64,000 bases of DNA from Arthrobacter agilis (GTDB lineage: Bacteria; Actinomycetota; Actinomycetes; Actinomycetales; Micrococcaceae). Location of the stretch: NCBI RefSeq assembly GCF_002157505.1, contig NZ_NFSC01000030.1, positions 310,001 through 374,000 on the forward strand. Reading direction: 5' to 3'. The notes below the pieces were generated by a model. The model was not told the origin of the DNA, made no database searches, and saw nothing but the letters and a program-made list of their open reading frames with translations. Position numbers and translations under genes: made by a program. Below, in pieces: positions 53,962 to 63,178 of the stretch; position 1 is the first letter of the stretch, and every line of letters starts with the position of its first letter.

Positions 53962-55026
53962 TCAGCCGGTCGGGACGTGGCGCCGCGCGCTCACGCCGGC
54001 TGACTCGCTGCTCTCCCGTACGACCAGCTCCGGCGCGTGGCGCACCGATGCAACGTCCTCCCCGTTCATGACCCGCCGCAGCATCCCGACGGCGGTCCGC
54101 CCGATCTCGACCATGGGCGAGCGGACCGAGGTCAGCGGGATGGGGAGCTGCGCGGCGAGGGACGTGTCGTTGAACCCGACGACGGCGATGTCCTGACCGA
54201 CGACGAGCCCGGCGGCCCGGAAGGCACCCATCGCGCCGATGGCCGCGAAGTCGTTGACGGCGAACACCGCCGTCGGCACGTCGCCCTTGAGCGCCAGCAG
54301 CTCGTCGCCTGCCTTCCGGCCACCCTCCGTGTCGAAGCGGCAGTACAGGATGCGGTCTCCCGGCACCTCGCCGCCCAGTTCGTGCCACCGCTCGACGAAC
54401 CCGGCTGTCCGGTCCACTCCCGTGCTGGCATAGGGCTCACCCGCGAGGATCGCGACCGACCGGTGCCCGAGGTCCCACAGGTGGTCCGCCACGAGGCGTC
54501 CGCCTGCGGTGTCGTCGCAGGTCGATGAGGGGAATCCCGGGTAGCGGCGGTTCATGAGGACGAAGGGCACATGGCGGGCGGTGAGGTCGTCGACCAGGTT
54601 GCTGCCGGCATGCACGTCCCCGAGGATCAGCCCGTCCACGCGCCGCGCGAGCATGATCTCGGCCTTACGTCGCTGTTCGTCGAGGTCGTCGTGGGAGTTC
54701 ATCACGAAGGTCGAGTGGTTGCTCTCGGCTGCGGCCTCCTCAACGCCCTCGTACATGGTTGCGAGGACGAGGTCGGAGAGCCGCGGCACGATCACGCCGA
54801 TGGCCCGTGTCCTGCGGGTACGGAGGCTGGTTGCATGAGGGTCGGGTGAGTAACCCCTCGACTTTGCCAGCTCGCGCACCCTTTGAGCCGTCTCCGTCGA
54901 CGCCGCCCCTCGCGCCACGTCCGTCTCGGAGTGCAACACCCGCGAGACGGTGGAGACATGGATTCCCAGCTCAGCGGCGAGGTCCTTCAAGGTGACCGCC
55001 GCACGCCCCCTGCCTGGTGCCTTCAC
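53962..55026 (-). CDS. LacI-family transcriptional regulator
   Basis: The 354-residue protein has an N-terminal LacI helix-turn-helix (VTLKDLAAELGIHVSTVSRV, LHSETDVARGAA), a hinge (SLRTRRTRAIGVIVPRL) and a periplasmic-binding-like effector domain (VPFVLMNRRYPGFPSS, VFAVNDFAAIGAMGA, VVGFNDTSLAAQLPIPLTSV). It is divergent from the asparaginase operon. Two identical 16-bp LacI-type operators lie between. It is probably the local repressor; its inducer is unknown. Confidence 0.92.
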   Translation of the reverse strand: MKAPGRGRAAVTLKDLAAELGIHVSTVSRVLHSETDVARGAASTETAQRVRELAKSRGYSPDPHATSLRTRRTRAIGVIVPRLSDLVLATMYEGVEEAAAESNHSTFVMNSHDDLDEQRRKAEIMLARRVDGLILGDVHAGSNLVDDLTARHVPFVLMNRRYPGFPSSTCDDTAGGRLVADHLWDLGHRSVAILAGEPYASTGVDRTAGFVERWHELGGEVPGDRILYCRFDTEGGRKAGDELLALKGDVPTAVFAVNDFAAIGAMGAFRAAGLVVGQDIAVVGFNDTSLAAQLPIPLTSVRSPMVEIGRTAVGMLRRVMNGEDVASVRHAPELVVRESSESAGVSARRHVPTG

Positions 55027-55128
55027 GCCTGCCCCCTTCTTTCCACTTCCGGAATTGTTTCAGACGCATGAAATCTCGAAGACTCCATTGACGAGACCCA
55101 GACCACATCCTAGGGTTTTCCTCAATCG

Positions 55129-55144
55129 ACCCAAACGATTGGGT
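55129..55144. promoter_or_regulatory. LacI operator O1
   Basis: ACCCAAACGATTGGGT is a near-perfect dyad with central CG, typical of LacI-family sites. It is 103 bases from the LacI start and 106 from the asparaginase start. An identical copy is at 55219. Confidence 0.75.
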
Positions 55145-55174
55145 TGGTTGAGGAACATTCTAGGTCTCCTCGCT

Positions 55175-55209
55175 GAAAACCTCTGGTCCCCTTTTGGTCG
55201 GTAGTTTTC
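55175..55209. promoter_or_regulatory. Inverted repeat between the two LacI operators
   Basis: GAAAAC (55175-55180) and GTTTTC (55204-55209) flank a 23-base GC-rich stretch. It lies where the asparaginase promoter should be. Its function is unclear. Confidence 0.3.
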
Positions 55210-55218
55210 CAGGAGGCC

Positions 55219-55234
55219 ACCCAAACGATTGGGT
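55219..55234. promoter_or_regulatory. LacI operator O2, adjoining the ribosome site
   Basis: This second exact copy of ACCCAAACGATTGGGT lies 90 bases from the first. It ends next to AAGGAG of the asparaginase gene (ATG 55250). Binding here would block transcript elongation or initiation; two copies allow looping. Confidence 0.75.
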
Positions 55235-55249
55235 AAGGAGTCGGAACTC

Positions 55250-56251
55250 ATGGGATCCACCCCTACCGGGCAGGTCGTGCTGCTGGCCACAGGCGGAACG
55301 ATCGCCTCCCGCACCGACTCCTCAGCCGGCGCGACCGTCGCCGCCGATGCGGGCAGCACCGTCCTGGAGGCGGCCGGGGAGAGCACCCTCGCCGTGGAAG
55401 TCGTGGATCTCATGCAGAAGGGCTCCTACCTGCTCACCTTCGACGACATGCTCGCGGTGTGCACAGCGATCCGCAGCGCCCTCGAATCCCCGGAAACGCT
55501 CGGCGTGGTCGTCACCCACGGCACCGACACGATGGAGGAGACGGGCTACCTCGCCGACCTCCTCCACGACGACCCCCGGCCGGTGGTGTTCACGGGCGCC
55601 CAACGCGCGGCCGACAGCGAGGATCCGGACGGTCCGGGGAACTTGCGCGCCGCCATCACTCTCGCGGCGTCGCCCGAGGCGCGGAGCAGGGGCGCCCTGA
55701 TCGTGTTCGACGGGGAGGTCTTCGCCCTTCCCGGCACCCGGAAGACGGAGACCGCCCGGCTCCATGCCTTCGGCAACCCGGACCGGGGACCCGCCGGGTC
55801 CGTCTCGAGTACCGGCATCGTCGAACTGGGACCAGTTCCTGAGCGCCTGTCTCCCCTCACCCCTCCCCCGTCAGGGTCTTCCGTGCGGGTGGACATCGTC
55901 CCCTCCTATCCCGGCGCGGATGCGCTCCTCTTCGCTGCGGCCCTGAAAGCCGGGGCACGCGGGATCGTCCTGGAGGCTACTGGGCTGGGGAATGCAAACG
56001 CAGAGCTGTGCGACGCGGTGCGCGAGGCGGTGCGCGACGGCGTCGTCGTCGTCACCAGTACCCGCGTCCATGCGGGACCGGTGCGCGGCGTCTATGGCGC
56101 CGGTGGCGGCAAGACGCTCGAGGACGTCGGCGCGATCCCGTCGGGGCTGCTCCGTCCGTCCCAGGCGCGCACCCTCCTGCACGCGCTGCTCGCTCTCGGA
56201 CTGTCTCCCGACGACGTCGCCCGCCACGTCCGCGAGCGCGGCAGACCCTGA
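55250..56251 (+). CDS. ansA: L-asparaginase family amidohydrolase
   Basis: From ATG 55250 (AAGGAG nine bases upstream) the protein is 333 residues. It has both asparaginase threonine motifs: VVLLATGGTIASR and VVVTHGTDTMEETGYL, plus GPGNLRAAITLA and a C-terminal RGIVLEATGLGNAN. No signal peptide is seen, so it is a cytoplasmic enzyme. It releases ammonia from asparagine or a similar omega-amide. It leads a LacI-controlled operon with an imidase-like protein, a transporter and two dehydrogenases, so another amide may be the true substrate. Confidence 0.9.
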   Translation: MGSTPTGQVVLLATGGTIASRTDSSAGATVAADAGSTVLEAAGESTLAVEVVDLMQKGSYLLTFDDMLAVCTAIRSALESPETLGVVVTHGTDTMEETGYLADLLHDDPRPVVFTGAQRAADSEDPDGPGNLRAAITLAASPEARSRGALIVFDGEVFALPGTRKTETARLHAFGNPDRGPAGSVSSTGIVELGPVPERLSPLTPPPSGSSVRVDIVPSYPGADALLFAAALKAGARGIVLEATGLGNANAELCDAVREAVRDGVVVVTSTRVHAGPVRGVYGAGGGKTLEDVGAIPSGLLRPSQARTLLHALLALGLSPDDVARHVRERGRP

Positions 56252-56302
56252 TTCCCAGAAACGACCGCCCGTCCCCCATCCCCACCAGGAAAGGCCGACC
56301 CC

Positions 56303-57190
56303 ATGACAAAAAATATCCAGATCGCCTTTGGCGTAGACGTCGACGCAGTTGCCGGAATGCTCGGCTCGTACGGCGGCGAGGATTCCCCCTGTGACATCTC
56401 CCGCGGGCTCTTCAGTGGGGAGGTCGGAGGGCCGCGGATCCTGCGACTCTTCGAGAAGTACTCCCTTCCCTCCACCTGGTTCGTTCCGGGCCACTCGATC
56501 GAAACCTTCCCCGACCTGACCCGGATGATCGTGGAGGCGGGTCACGAGATCGGCGTCCACGGCTATTCGCACGAGAACCCGATCGCCATGACCCGCGAGC
56601 AGGAGACGGCGATCCTCGACCGGTCCATCGACCTCATCGAAACGGTCTCGGGGCGTCGGCCCACCGGGTATGTGGCTCCCTGGTGGGAGTTCTCGCCCAT
56701 CACCAACGAGATCCTGCTGGAGCGCGGCATCAAGTACGACCACTCGCTCATGCACAACGACTTCGAGCCCTACTACGTGAGGGTCGGGGACAGCTGGACG
56801 AAGATCGACTACACCAAGCCCGCCGAGGCCTGGATGAGGCCCCTCGTCCGCGGCCACGAAACCGACCTCGTAGAGATCCCGGCGAACTGGTACCTCGACG
56901 ACCTCCCTCCCATGATGTTCATCAAGGCCTCCCCGAACTCGCACGGCTTCGTCAACCCGCGGGATATCGAGCAGATGTGGCGGGACCAGTTCGACTGGGT
57001 CTACGCCGAGATGGACTCCGCCGTCTACACCATGACGATCCACCCGGACGTCTCGGGCCGGCCCCAGGTCCTGCTCATGCTCGAGCGCCTCATCCAGCAC
57101 TTCAACTCCCACGAGGGCGTCACCTGGCAGACGTTCGACCAGATCGCCGACTCGTTCCTGGCACGCAATCCCCGAAAGGAATCGAACTGA
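56303..57190 (+). CDS. Polysaccharide deacetylase family protein, possible cyclic imide hydrolase
   Basis: The 295-residue protein has a NodB-like fold: [20 protein letters not shown] with the metal-site Asp, [26 protein letters not shown] with the H-x3-H pair, [10 protein letters not shown] and [11 protein letters not shown]. Its length and the long start before the first motif fit the cytoplasmic branch that includes cyclic imide hydrolase (CIH, about 293 residues) and PuuE-type allantoinase, not secreted chitin deacetylases. There is no signal peptide. The neighbouring asparaginase fits hydrolysis of imides to half-amides and then to diacids. Its stop overlaps the MFS ATG by one base. Confidence 0.82.
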   Translation: MTKNIQIAFGVDVDAVAGMLGSYGGEDSPCDISRGLFSGEVGGPRILRLFEKYSLPSTWFVPGHSIETFPDLTRMIVEAGHEIGVHGYSHENPIAMTREQETAILDRSIDLIETVSGRRPTGYVAPWWEFSPITNEILLERGIKYDHSLMHNDFEPYYVRVGDSWTKIDYTKPAEAWMRPLVRGHETDLVEIPANWYLDDLPPMMFIKASPNSHGFVNPRDIEQMWRDQFDWVYAEMDSAVYTMTIHPDVSGRPQVLLMLERLIQHFNSHEGVTWQTFDQIADSFLARNPRKESN

Positions 57191-58578
57191 TGTCCATCAA
57201 AGAGGCCGGTGTCGACCTTTCGACACCGACGCGTAACGAGCAGCGCAATTTCCCGGTGTTCTCGAAGAAGAAGACCAGCACGGCGACCATCCTCGCCCTC
57301 TGCGCCTGGACCGTTGCGGTCTTCGACTACGGGCTGTTCGGCACGCTCCTGCCCGCCATGCAGGACGAATTCGGCTGGACGGCGCCGGAAGCGTACGCCG
57401 TCAACACCTGGATCGCGGTCGGAACGGCCATCGTCTGCTTCGGCATCGGACCGGTGATCGACCGCCTCGGCCGCAAGAAGGGCATGATGCTGACCGTCGG
57501 CGGCACCGCCGTCATCTCCGGCGTCACCGCCCTCATCCCTGCGACCCTCGGCTTCGCCAGCAACGCGCTCCTGGTCCTCGTCCGGTCCTTCGGCGGACTG
57601 GGCTTCTCGGAGCAGGCCGTGAATGCGACCTACATGAACGAGGTCTACCAGGTCACCGAGGACGAGCGGAAGCGCAAGCGTCCCGGCTTCCACTACTCCT
57701 TCATCCAGGGTGGCTGGCCGCTGGGCTTCCTCCTCGCGAGCGCCCTCGGGCTGGCGTTCCTCCCTCTCCTGGGCTGGCGCGCGCTGTACCTCATGGCCAC
57801 CCTCCCGGCGATCATCATCGTTCTGCTCATCGCCCGCAAGCTGAAGGAGACGCCGCAGTTCGAGCTGCACCAGCGCCTCACCGAACTGGAGAAGGGCGGC
57901 AAGAGCGACGAAGCCCACGCGCTCGCAGCCGCTTACGGCGTCGAGCACTCTTCGACGTCGCCGCTCAAGCGCATCTGGGAGGGCGAGTTCCGCCGCAACA
58001 CGATCGTCTTCTCGCTCGCCTGGATCCTCAACTTCTTCGGCATCGCGATCTTCAGCGTCCTCGGCACCTCGGTGCTCGCCAACGCCAAGGGCGTCCAGCT
58101 GACCGACGCCTTCCTGCTGCTGATCGTCATCAACATGCTCGCCTACTTCGGCTACGTCTTCCACGGCTGGATCGGTGACAAGGTGGGCCGGAAGAGGACC
58201 ATCATCGTGGGGTGGATCATCTCGGGCCTGTCCTTCGCCGTGATGCTGAGCCCACTGGTATCGAGCCCGTTCCTGATCATCCTCACCTACGGCACCGGCC
58301 TGTTCTTCCTGGTGGGCCCCTACGCCGCCATCCAGTACTTCATGGCGGAGTGCTACCCCGTCAGCTGCCGTGCAACCGGGCTCGCCTTCATCGGAGCCAT
58401 GAGCCAGCCGGGGACGATCATCGGTGGAGCCCTCTTCACCATCGTCGCCACTGCAGCCGGAACCGGAGCAGCTGCCCTGTGGGTGGGCGCCGTCGGAACC
58501 CTGCTCTCCGGCGTCCTGATGATCGCCGCACGTCCCGTCGCGGCCGTCGCCCTCGAGGAGCCGCATGCAGCAGTCTGA
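57190..58578 (+). CDS. MFS transporter (sugar-porter/aromatic-acid type)
   Basis: From ATG 57190 the protein is 462 residues with twelve predicted helices. The loop 2-3 motif is IDRLGRKKG and the matching loop 8-9 motif is [19 protein letters not shown] and [14 protein letters not shown] RATGLAF are in the usual places. A hydrophilic loop of about 60 residues separates the halves. It likely imports the substrate of this operon by proton symport. A much longer frame leading into it from 56,683 is the deacetylase gene read out of frame. Confidence 0.88.
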   Translation: MSIKEAGVDLSTPTRNEQRNFPVFSKKKTSTATILALCAWTVAVFDYGLFGTLLPAMQDEFGWTAPEAYAVNTWIAVGTAIVCFGIGPVIDRLGRKKGMMLTVGGTAVISGVTALIPATLGFASNALLVLVRSFGGLGFSEQAVNATYMNEVYQVTEDERKRKRPGFHYSFIQGGWPLGFLLASALGLAFLPLLGWRALYLMATLPAIIIVLLIARKLKETPQFELHQRLTELEKGGKSDEAHALAAAYGVEHSSTSPLKRIWEGEFRRNTIVFSLAWILNFFGIAIFSVLGTSVLANAKGVQLTDAFLLLIVINMLAYFGYVFHGWIGDKVGRKRTIIVGWIISGLSFAVMLSPLVSSPFLIILTYGTGLFFLVGPYAAIQYFMAECYPVSCRATGLAFIGAMSQPGTIIGGALFTIVATAAGTGAAALWVGAVGTLLSGVLMIAARPVAAVALEEPHAAV

Positions 58579-59329
58579 GGTAGCCATCGTCACGGGCGCC
58601 GCCAGCGGTATCGGCCGCGCGCTCGCCGTCCACTACGCCGGCAGGAACGTCCGGACCATCATCGGCACCTTCCCCGGCGACCCCCACGACCCGGAGGAAA
58701 CCCTCTCCGGCGTGCGGGCCGCCGGTGGGGAGGGCGTCATCCACGAGGTCGACGTGCGGTCCACGGAGTCTGTGGACGCCTTCGCCCAGCGCGCCCTGGA
58801 CGAGTACGGACGCCTGGACTACGCGATCGCCAACGCGGGCATCCTCCGCAACGCTCCCCTCAACGAGCTGACGGACGACCTCTGGACCGCGATGCTCGAC
58901 GTCGACCTGACCGGCGTGCTCCGTACGCTCCGGTCCGCGTCACAGCGGATGGACGGACCCGGTGCGCTCGTCGCCGTGTCCTCCATCGCCGGCGGCGTGT
59001 ACGGGTGGGAGGAACACGCGCACTACGCCTCGGCCAAGGCGGGTGTCCTCGGGCTCATCCGGAGCGTCGCGTCGGAACTGGGGCCGCGGCAGATCCGCGC
59101 CAACGCGGTGATTCCCGGCCTGATCGAGACGCCGCAGTCCCTCGACCCGGTGAACTCGCTGGGTCCCGAGGGCCTCGAGCGGGCCGGCAAGGACATCCCG
59201 TGGGGGCGTGTGGGCCGGCCGGAGGAGGTCGCCGACGTGATCGGGTTCCTGACCTCGGACGCCTCCCGGTACATCACCGGGCAGTCGCTCATCGTGGACG
59301 GCGGCCTGACCATCAAGATGCGGGCATGA
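58565..59329 (+). CDS. SDR family dehydrogenase
   Basis: The 254-residue protein is a classical [23 protein letters not shown] (TGxxxGxG), IANAG, VSSIAGG with catalytic Ser, and YASAKAG with Y-x3-K, then [11 protein letters not shown]. The nucleotide preference cannot be fixed. It overlaps the MFS gene by 14 bases and the next SDR by four. It probably oxidises or reduces a product of the amide pathway. Confidence 0.9.
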   Translation: MQQSEVAIVTGAASGIGRALAVHYAGRNVRTIIGTFPGDPHDPEETLSGVRAAGGEGVIHEVDVRSTESVDAFAQRALDEYGRLDYAIANAGILRNAPLNELTDDLWTAMLDVDLTGVLRTLRSASQRMDGPGALVAVSSIAGGVYGWEEHAHYASAKAGVLGLIRSVASELGPRQIRANAVIPGLIETPQSLDPVNSLGPEGLERAGKDIPWGRVGRPEEVADVIGFLTSDASRYITGQSLIVDGGLTIKMRA

Positions 59330-60051
59330 CGGCGGTCGGCGGGCCACGGGGTGCCGGCAGTCCCCGCACCGTCGTCGTGACCGGAGGCGCAAGTGGGATC
59401 GGGGCGGCGATCGCCGAGGGATTCAAAGCGCAGGGGGACACGGTGGTGGTGCTGGACCGTGCCCCCGGCCCGGGGGTCATCGAGGTCGACGTCGCGCGCG
59501 AGGACAGCGTGCGGAGTGCCTTCGCGTCCGCGAGGGACCGGGTTGGGACCATCGACATCCTGGTCAACAGCGCCGGGCTGCTCACCGAGTCCCCGATCGA
59601 GGACATGACGCTGGCGATGTGGTCGGAGACCATCTCCGTGGACCTCACCGGCGTGTTCCTCTGCTGCCGCGAGGTCGTCGGCCCCATGCGTCGTCAGCGG
59701 TGGGGGCGGATCATCAACATCTCCTCCCAGCTGGGTATCAAGGGCGGCACGGGCCTCGGCCACTACAGTGCGGCGAAGGCCGGGGTGATCGGGATGACGA
59801 AGGCCCTTGCCCTCGAGGTGTCGGCCGACAACGTCCTGGCCAACTGCATCGCGCCGGGTCCGATCGAGACACCGCTCGTCGACGGCATCTCGGAGGACTG
59901 GAAGGTTGCAAAGCGTGCGGAGTTGCCACTCCGGCGGTTCGGAGTGCCGGCCGAGGTGGCTCCGACCGCGCTTCTCCTCGCGAGCGATCCCGGCGGCAAC
60001 CTGTTCGTCGGTCAGACCCTCGGTCCGAACTCGGGCGACGTCATGCCATGA
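59326..60051 (+). CDS. SDR family dehydrogenase, second copy
   Basis: This 241-residue protein has [20 protein letters not shown], an acidic strand end ([10 protein letters not shown]) that favours [20 protein letters not shown] and YSAAKAG. It starts at ATG 59326 inside the end of the previous gene (ATGA). The two SDRs differ clearly, so they probably act on successive intermediates rather than being a recent duplication. It closes the LacI-controlled operon. Confidence 0.9.
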   Translation: MTAVGGPRGAGSPRTVVVTGGASGIGAAIAEGFKAQGDTVVVLDRAPGPGVIEVDVAREDSVRSAFASARDRVGTIDILVNSAGLLTESPIEDMTLAMWSETISVDLTGVFLCCREVVGPMRRQRWGRIINISSQLGIKGGTGLGHYSAAKAGVIGMTKALALEVSADNVLANCIAPGPIETPLVDGISEDWKVAKRAELPLRRFGVPAEVAPTALLLASDPGGNLFVGQTLGPNSGDVMP

Positions 60052-60070
60052 CCCGGATACCGGACTGCTG

Positions 60071-60418
60071 ATGTGTGGGGCATGCGGCCGTACGGTCGTC
60101 GCCGATCCGGCGCTCGGACCGGTACGGACGACGCGGGACCTCCTGGTCGTGGCCCAGGTGGTGAACTCGATCACCGCCGGACTGCCCGGCGGGCCCGTCG
60201 TGCGGGTGAGTGGCGACGCCTGGACCCTCGCGGGACGCACGGGCACCAGCACTGTGTGCGACACCGTCGAACAGCTGTGGACTGTGCTTCTGGACAGTTG
60301 CGCGCGGACGTCCGATGTGTCGTTGCACGTTGCCCAGCAGATCGCCCGTGCACTGCCGGCGGCATCTCCGCTCGCCGATCGCGTGCTGCGTGAAGGACTC
60401 TCGGCCGGCGCCCACTGA
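60071..60418 (+). CDS. Small MCGACG-type hypothetical protein
   Basis: From ATG 60071 the protein is 115 residues and begins MCGACGRTVVADPALGPVRT. The C-x2-C start may bind a metal. The remainder is helical (LLVVAQVVNSITAGLPG, DVSLHVAQQIARAL). Proteins with this start are widespread in actinobacteria with unknown function. It follows the SDR gene by 19 bases. Confidence 0.7.
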   Translation: MCGACGRTVVADPALGPVRTTRDLLVVAQVVNSITAGLPGGPVVRVSGDAWTLAGRTGTSTVCDTVEQLWTVLLDSCARTSDVSLHVAQQIARALPAASPLADRVLREGLSAGAH

Positions 60419-60722
60419 GGGTTACCGGAGCTCCCGAACGGCGGGCCCGTGCGGCTTCGTGCACGCGTTTCCGAGGAAAAATGCGTGTCGCAGGGCAACA
60501 CGCCGAATCAGAGTCATTCTGTCGATTCAGAGGCATTCTGTTGGTGAAACGCGCGCATGATGCCACACCCGGTCCACCGAAGCCTTCGCCGTCGGCACAT
60601 CCGGTCGCCGAGCCACCGCGCCAGGCCGAGCAGCCATCCTTCGCCGTACCCGCATCAGCCTTCGCGCAGCTTTGCCCAAGGTCGCCCCGAATCGGGCCAA
60701 CCGTCCCGGCACGTGCAGCAGG
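60419..60722. other. Gene-free stretch with a tandem dyad
   Basis: This 304-base region has no supported gene. It includes the repeated dyad at 60508-60541 and the promoter of the metzincin gene. Confidence 0.5.
60508..60541. promoter_or_regulatory. Tandem dyads upstream of the metzincin gene
   Basis: TCAGAGTCATTCTGT (60508-60522) and TCAGAGGCATTCTGT (60527-60541) differ at one base and are 19 bases apart. Each contains CAGAnnnnnTCTG, a small inverted repeat. This resembles two operator sites on roughly the same DNA face, about 180-215 bases before the protease start. Confidence 0.5.
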
Positions 60723-61724
60723 ATGAACGAGGATCATCCAAACGGAAGGCTCGGGGCAATGGGCGCAATGGATCGCGAGTGGTTCCACGAGAGCCGCGAC
60801 GCCCGGATGAACGGCGTGCGCCGGTCGCCGTCGGGCAGGATCCCGGAATGGTCGCTCGACGACGCCCTCCGTCAGGCGTCTGCTCCCCCGCCGTGGCGCC
60901 CCGGTCCGGCACCGAAGAAGCGCCGCCGGTCGCCGAGGGTGAGGCTGCGGTTCGGGACCGTTGGCGCACTTGCGCTCCTCGTCTTCCTGTACCTGACGCC
61001 GACGCTGTTCGACCGCTACGTGCTGCCCGCCGCCCTGCCGTACCTGCCCGGCGCCGAGGTGCCGCCCCGCGGCGTCGAGGCGGGCGACGTCCCGCTCGGG
61101 GCGCCGCCGCCCGCACCGGCGTCGAACGCGTACACGTTGATGGAGTCGCCGGTCGAGGACCAGGAGTGGGTGGCATACGACCCCTGCCGACCCGTGCACT
61201 ACGTCGTGCGGCCGGACAACGCACCGGCGGGGTCCGAGGGCCTCGTCCAGAAGGCCGTCGCGGAGGTCTCGGCGGCGACCGGCCTGCAGTTCGTGGACGA
61301 CGGCACGACCACGGAGGCGCCCACCGAGGACCGCGACCTGTACCAGCCGGAGCTGTACGGCAAGAGGTGGGTCCCGGTGCTCATCACGTGGACGGGCCCC
61401 ACCGAGATCCCCGGACTCGAGGGCGACGTGGCCGGGCTCGGCGGCAGCGACTACGCCCAGACACCGGGACACCCACTGGTGTACGTGGGCGGGCAGGTGC
61501 AGCTCGACGCTCCGGATGCCGCCGAGACCCTGCAGTACCCGGATGGCCGTGCGTACCTGAAAGCGACCATCATGCACGAGCTCGGGCACGTCGTCGGGCT
61601 CGATCACGTCGATGACCCTCATCAGCTCATGTACGCGGACAACATCGGGCAGATCTCCTTCGGCGACGGCGACCGCGCCGGCCTCGCACTGCTCGGCACC
61701 GGCCCGTGCGTGCCGGGACTCTGA
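60723..61724 (+). CDS. Membrane-anchored metzincin-type zinc protease
   Basis: From ATG 60723 the protein is 333 residues; ATG 60759 and 60768 are equally possible. A basic stretch (KKRRRSPRVRLRF) precedes one membrane helix (VGALALLVFLYLTP), so the enzyme faces outwards. The catalytic part has HELGHVVGLDH (HExxHxxGxxH) and a Met-turn (HQLMYAD), the hallmark of matrixin-like metzincins. The Pro/Ala-rich region before it is a likely stalk. The target protein is unknown. Confidence 0.85.
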   Translation: MNEDHPNGRLGAMGAMDREWFHESRDARMNGVRRSPSGRIPEWSLDDALRQASAPPPWRPGPAPKKRRRSPRVRLRFGTVGALALLVFLYLTPTLFDRYVLPAALPYLPGAEVPPRGVEAGDVPLGAPPPAPASNAYTLMESPVEDQEWVAYDPCRPVHYVVRPDNAPAGSEGLVQKAVAEVSAATGLQFVDDGTTTEAPTEDRDLYQPELYGKRWVPVLITWTGPTEIPGLEGDVAGLGGSDYAQTPGHPLVYVGGQVQLDAPDAAETLQYPDGRAYLKATIMHELGHVVGLDHVDDPHQLMYADNIGQISFGDGDRAGLALLGTGPCVPGL

Positions 61725-61764
61725 GTCCTTGACCCTCGACGGGGAACATCCCTAGCGTGAAGTC

Positions 61765-62484
61765 ATGACCTCCCCCGACATCCGGTTCTACTTCGACCCC
61801 GTCTGCCCGTTCGCCTGGATGACCAGCAAGTGGGTGCGCATGGTGTCGGAGCAGCGGGACTACTCGGTGGAATGGCGTTTCATCTCGCTCCGCCTGCTCA
61901 ACGCCGCCATCGACTACGACGCCCACTTTCCCGCCGGCTACGAAGTTGGGCATACCGCGGGCCTGCGCCTGCTGCGGGTCGCCGCACGCACCCGGGAGGA
62001 ACACGGACCCGAGGCCGTCGGGCGCCTCTACGAGCGACTCGGCACCCGGATCTTCGACACGCAGAAGGACGATTCCGACGGCGGCCACCGCGGGACTGCG
62101 GACTTCCTGGTGCCGGTCCTCGCCGAGGCCGGACTGCCCGAACAGCTCGCGGACGCCCTGGAGGACTCCTCGCTCGACGCCGCCATCCAGGCGGAGACGG
62201 ACGAGGCCCTGTCCCTGACGGGCAAGGACGTCGGCACGCCGATCATCCATTTCGAGCCACCGGAGGGTGTGGCCTTCTTCGGTCCCGTGATCAGCGGCCT
62301 GCCCGAGCCCGACCAGGCGGTTGAACTCTGGGACCACGTGCTGGGCCTGGCGCGTTTCCCCGGTTTCGCAGAGCTCAAGAGGAGCCTGCGGGAACGCCCT
62401 CAGCTGCGCAGCTTCGGCGTAGAGGAGGATGAGGCCGGGCTGCAGGAGGACTGGCACGGCGGGAGCCGCCGGACCAAGAAGTAG
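61765..62484 (+). CDS. DsbA-family, mycothiol-dependent nitroreductase Rv2466c-like
   Basis: The 239-residue protein opens with IRFYFDPVCPFAWMTSKWVR, a thioredoxin-fold start with the single C-P-x-A-W motif of the Rv2466c family. A helical insertion (about 60-150) and the cis-Pro loop GKDVGTPIIHFEPPEG follow. Rv2466c uses mycothiol for reductions, which fits an actinobacterium. The start at ATG 61765 is clear. Only one active-site Cys is present, as in this family. Confidence 0.85.
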   Translation: MTSPDIRFYFDPVCPFAWMTSKWVRMVSEQRDYSVEWRFISLRLLNAAIDYDAHFPAGYEVGHTAGLRLLRVAARTREEHGPEAVGRLYERLGTRIFDTQKDDSDGGHRGTADFLVPVLAEAGLPEQLADALEDSSLDAAIQAETDEALSLTGKDVGTPIIHFEPPEGVAFFGPVISGLPEPDQAVELWDHVLGLARFPGFAELKRSLRERPQLRSFGVEEDEAGLQEDWHGGSRRTKK

Positions 62485-62588
62485 ATCTCCCGGCCCGATA
62501 CAGCGCGCGGAATGGTACCTGTTACGGCAATTCGCTATACGACCGAAGTAGATTCCATCGGGGGACGTCAACGACGTACATTAGGCGA

Positions 62589-63134
62589 ATGAGCAATGAA
62601 GCTTCTGCAGCGATCCTCGTCCCATTCGATCCGGACGGCGGGGACGACCAGCCTGCCGCAGCGCTCGAGTCGCTCATCTCGACGGTCGAGGCGGAAGTCG
62701 CGGAGCTCCAGTTCACCCGCTTCACCAACGACGACGCCGTGGCACTCGGGCAGCTCCTCGTCCAGCTCGGCGTCAGCCGCGACCTGCCGATCGCGATCAG
62801 CATCTGCAAGCCGAACCACATCCTCTTCCGCGCCGCGCTCGACGGCGCCACCCCCGACAACGACTACTGGCTTGATGCGAAGAGCCGCACGGCGGCCCGC
62901 TACTTCGTGCCGTCGCTGCTCGTCGGCCTCCGTGCGCGCCGCAACGGTGGCCACGCCGAGGACAACCCGATGTTCGACACCTCGACGCATGCCGCCCATG
63001 GGGGCTCGTTCCCGCTGTACGTCCGGGGCGTGGGACCCGTGGCCACCGTGACGGTGTCCGGGCTGCCGCAGCTCGAGGACCACAAGCTCGTGGTCGAGGC
63101 CCTGCGCACCTTCCATGCGGCTGACGGGCTCTGA
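62589..63134 (+). CDS. UPF0303/heme-degrading-domain (HbpS-like) protein
   Basis: This 181-residue protein has the UPF0303 layout: LESLISTVEAEVAELQFTRF, ALGQLLVQLGVSRDLPIAIS, HILFRAALDGATPDNDYWLD, then HGGSFPLYVRGVGPVATVTV and PQLEDHKLVVEALR. The fold is the Haem_degrading/GlcG type. The yeast relative YBR137W is a chaperone-associated factor, while bacterial members are uncharacterised. It stands alone. Confidence 0.85.
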   Translation: MSNEASAAILVPFDPDGGDDQPAAALESLISTVEAEVAELQFTRFTNDDAVALGQLLVQLGVSRDLPIAISICKPNHILFRAALDGATPDNDYWLDAKSRTAARYFVPSLLVGLRARRNGGHAEDNPMFDTSTHAAHGGSFPLYVRGVGPVATVTVSGLPQLEDHKLVVEALRTFHAADGL

Positions 63135-63178
63135 CAGCGCACCCCACAGCCGCGTAAGCGCGGCGTCAGCGACTGCCG

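Noticed and set aside
57025..58593. 522-residue antisense frame across the MFS gene
   Set aside because: Very rich in Glu, Gly and Asp; a mirror of membrane-helix codons.
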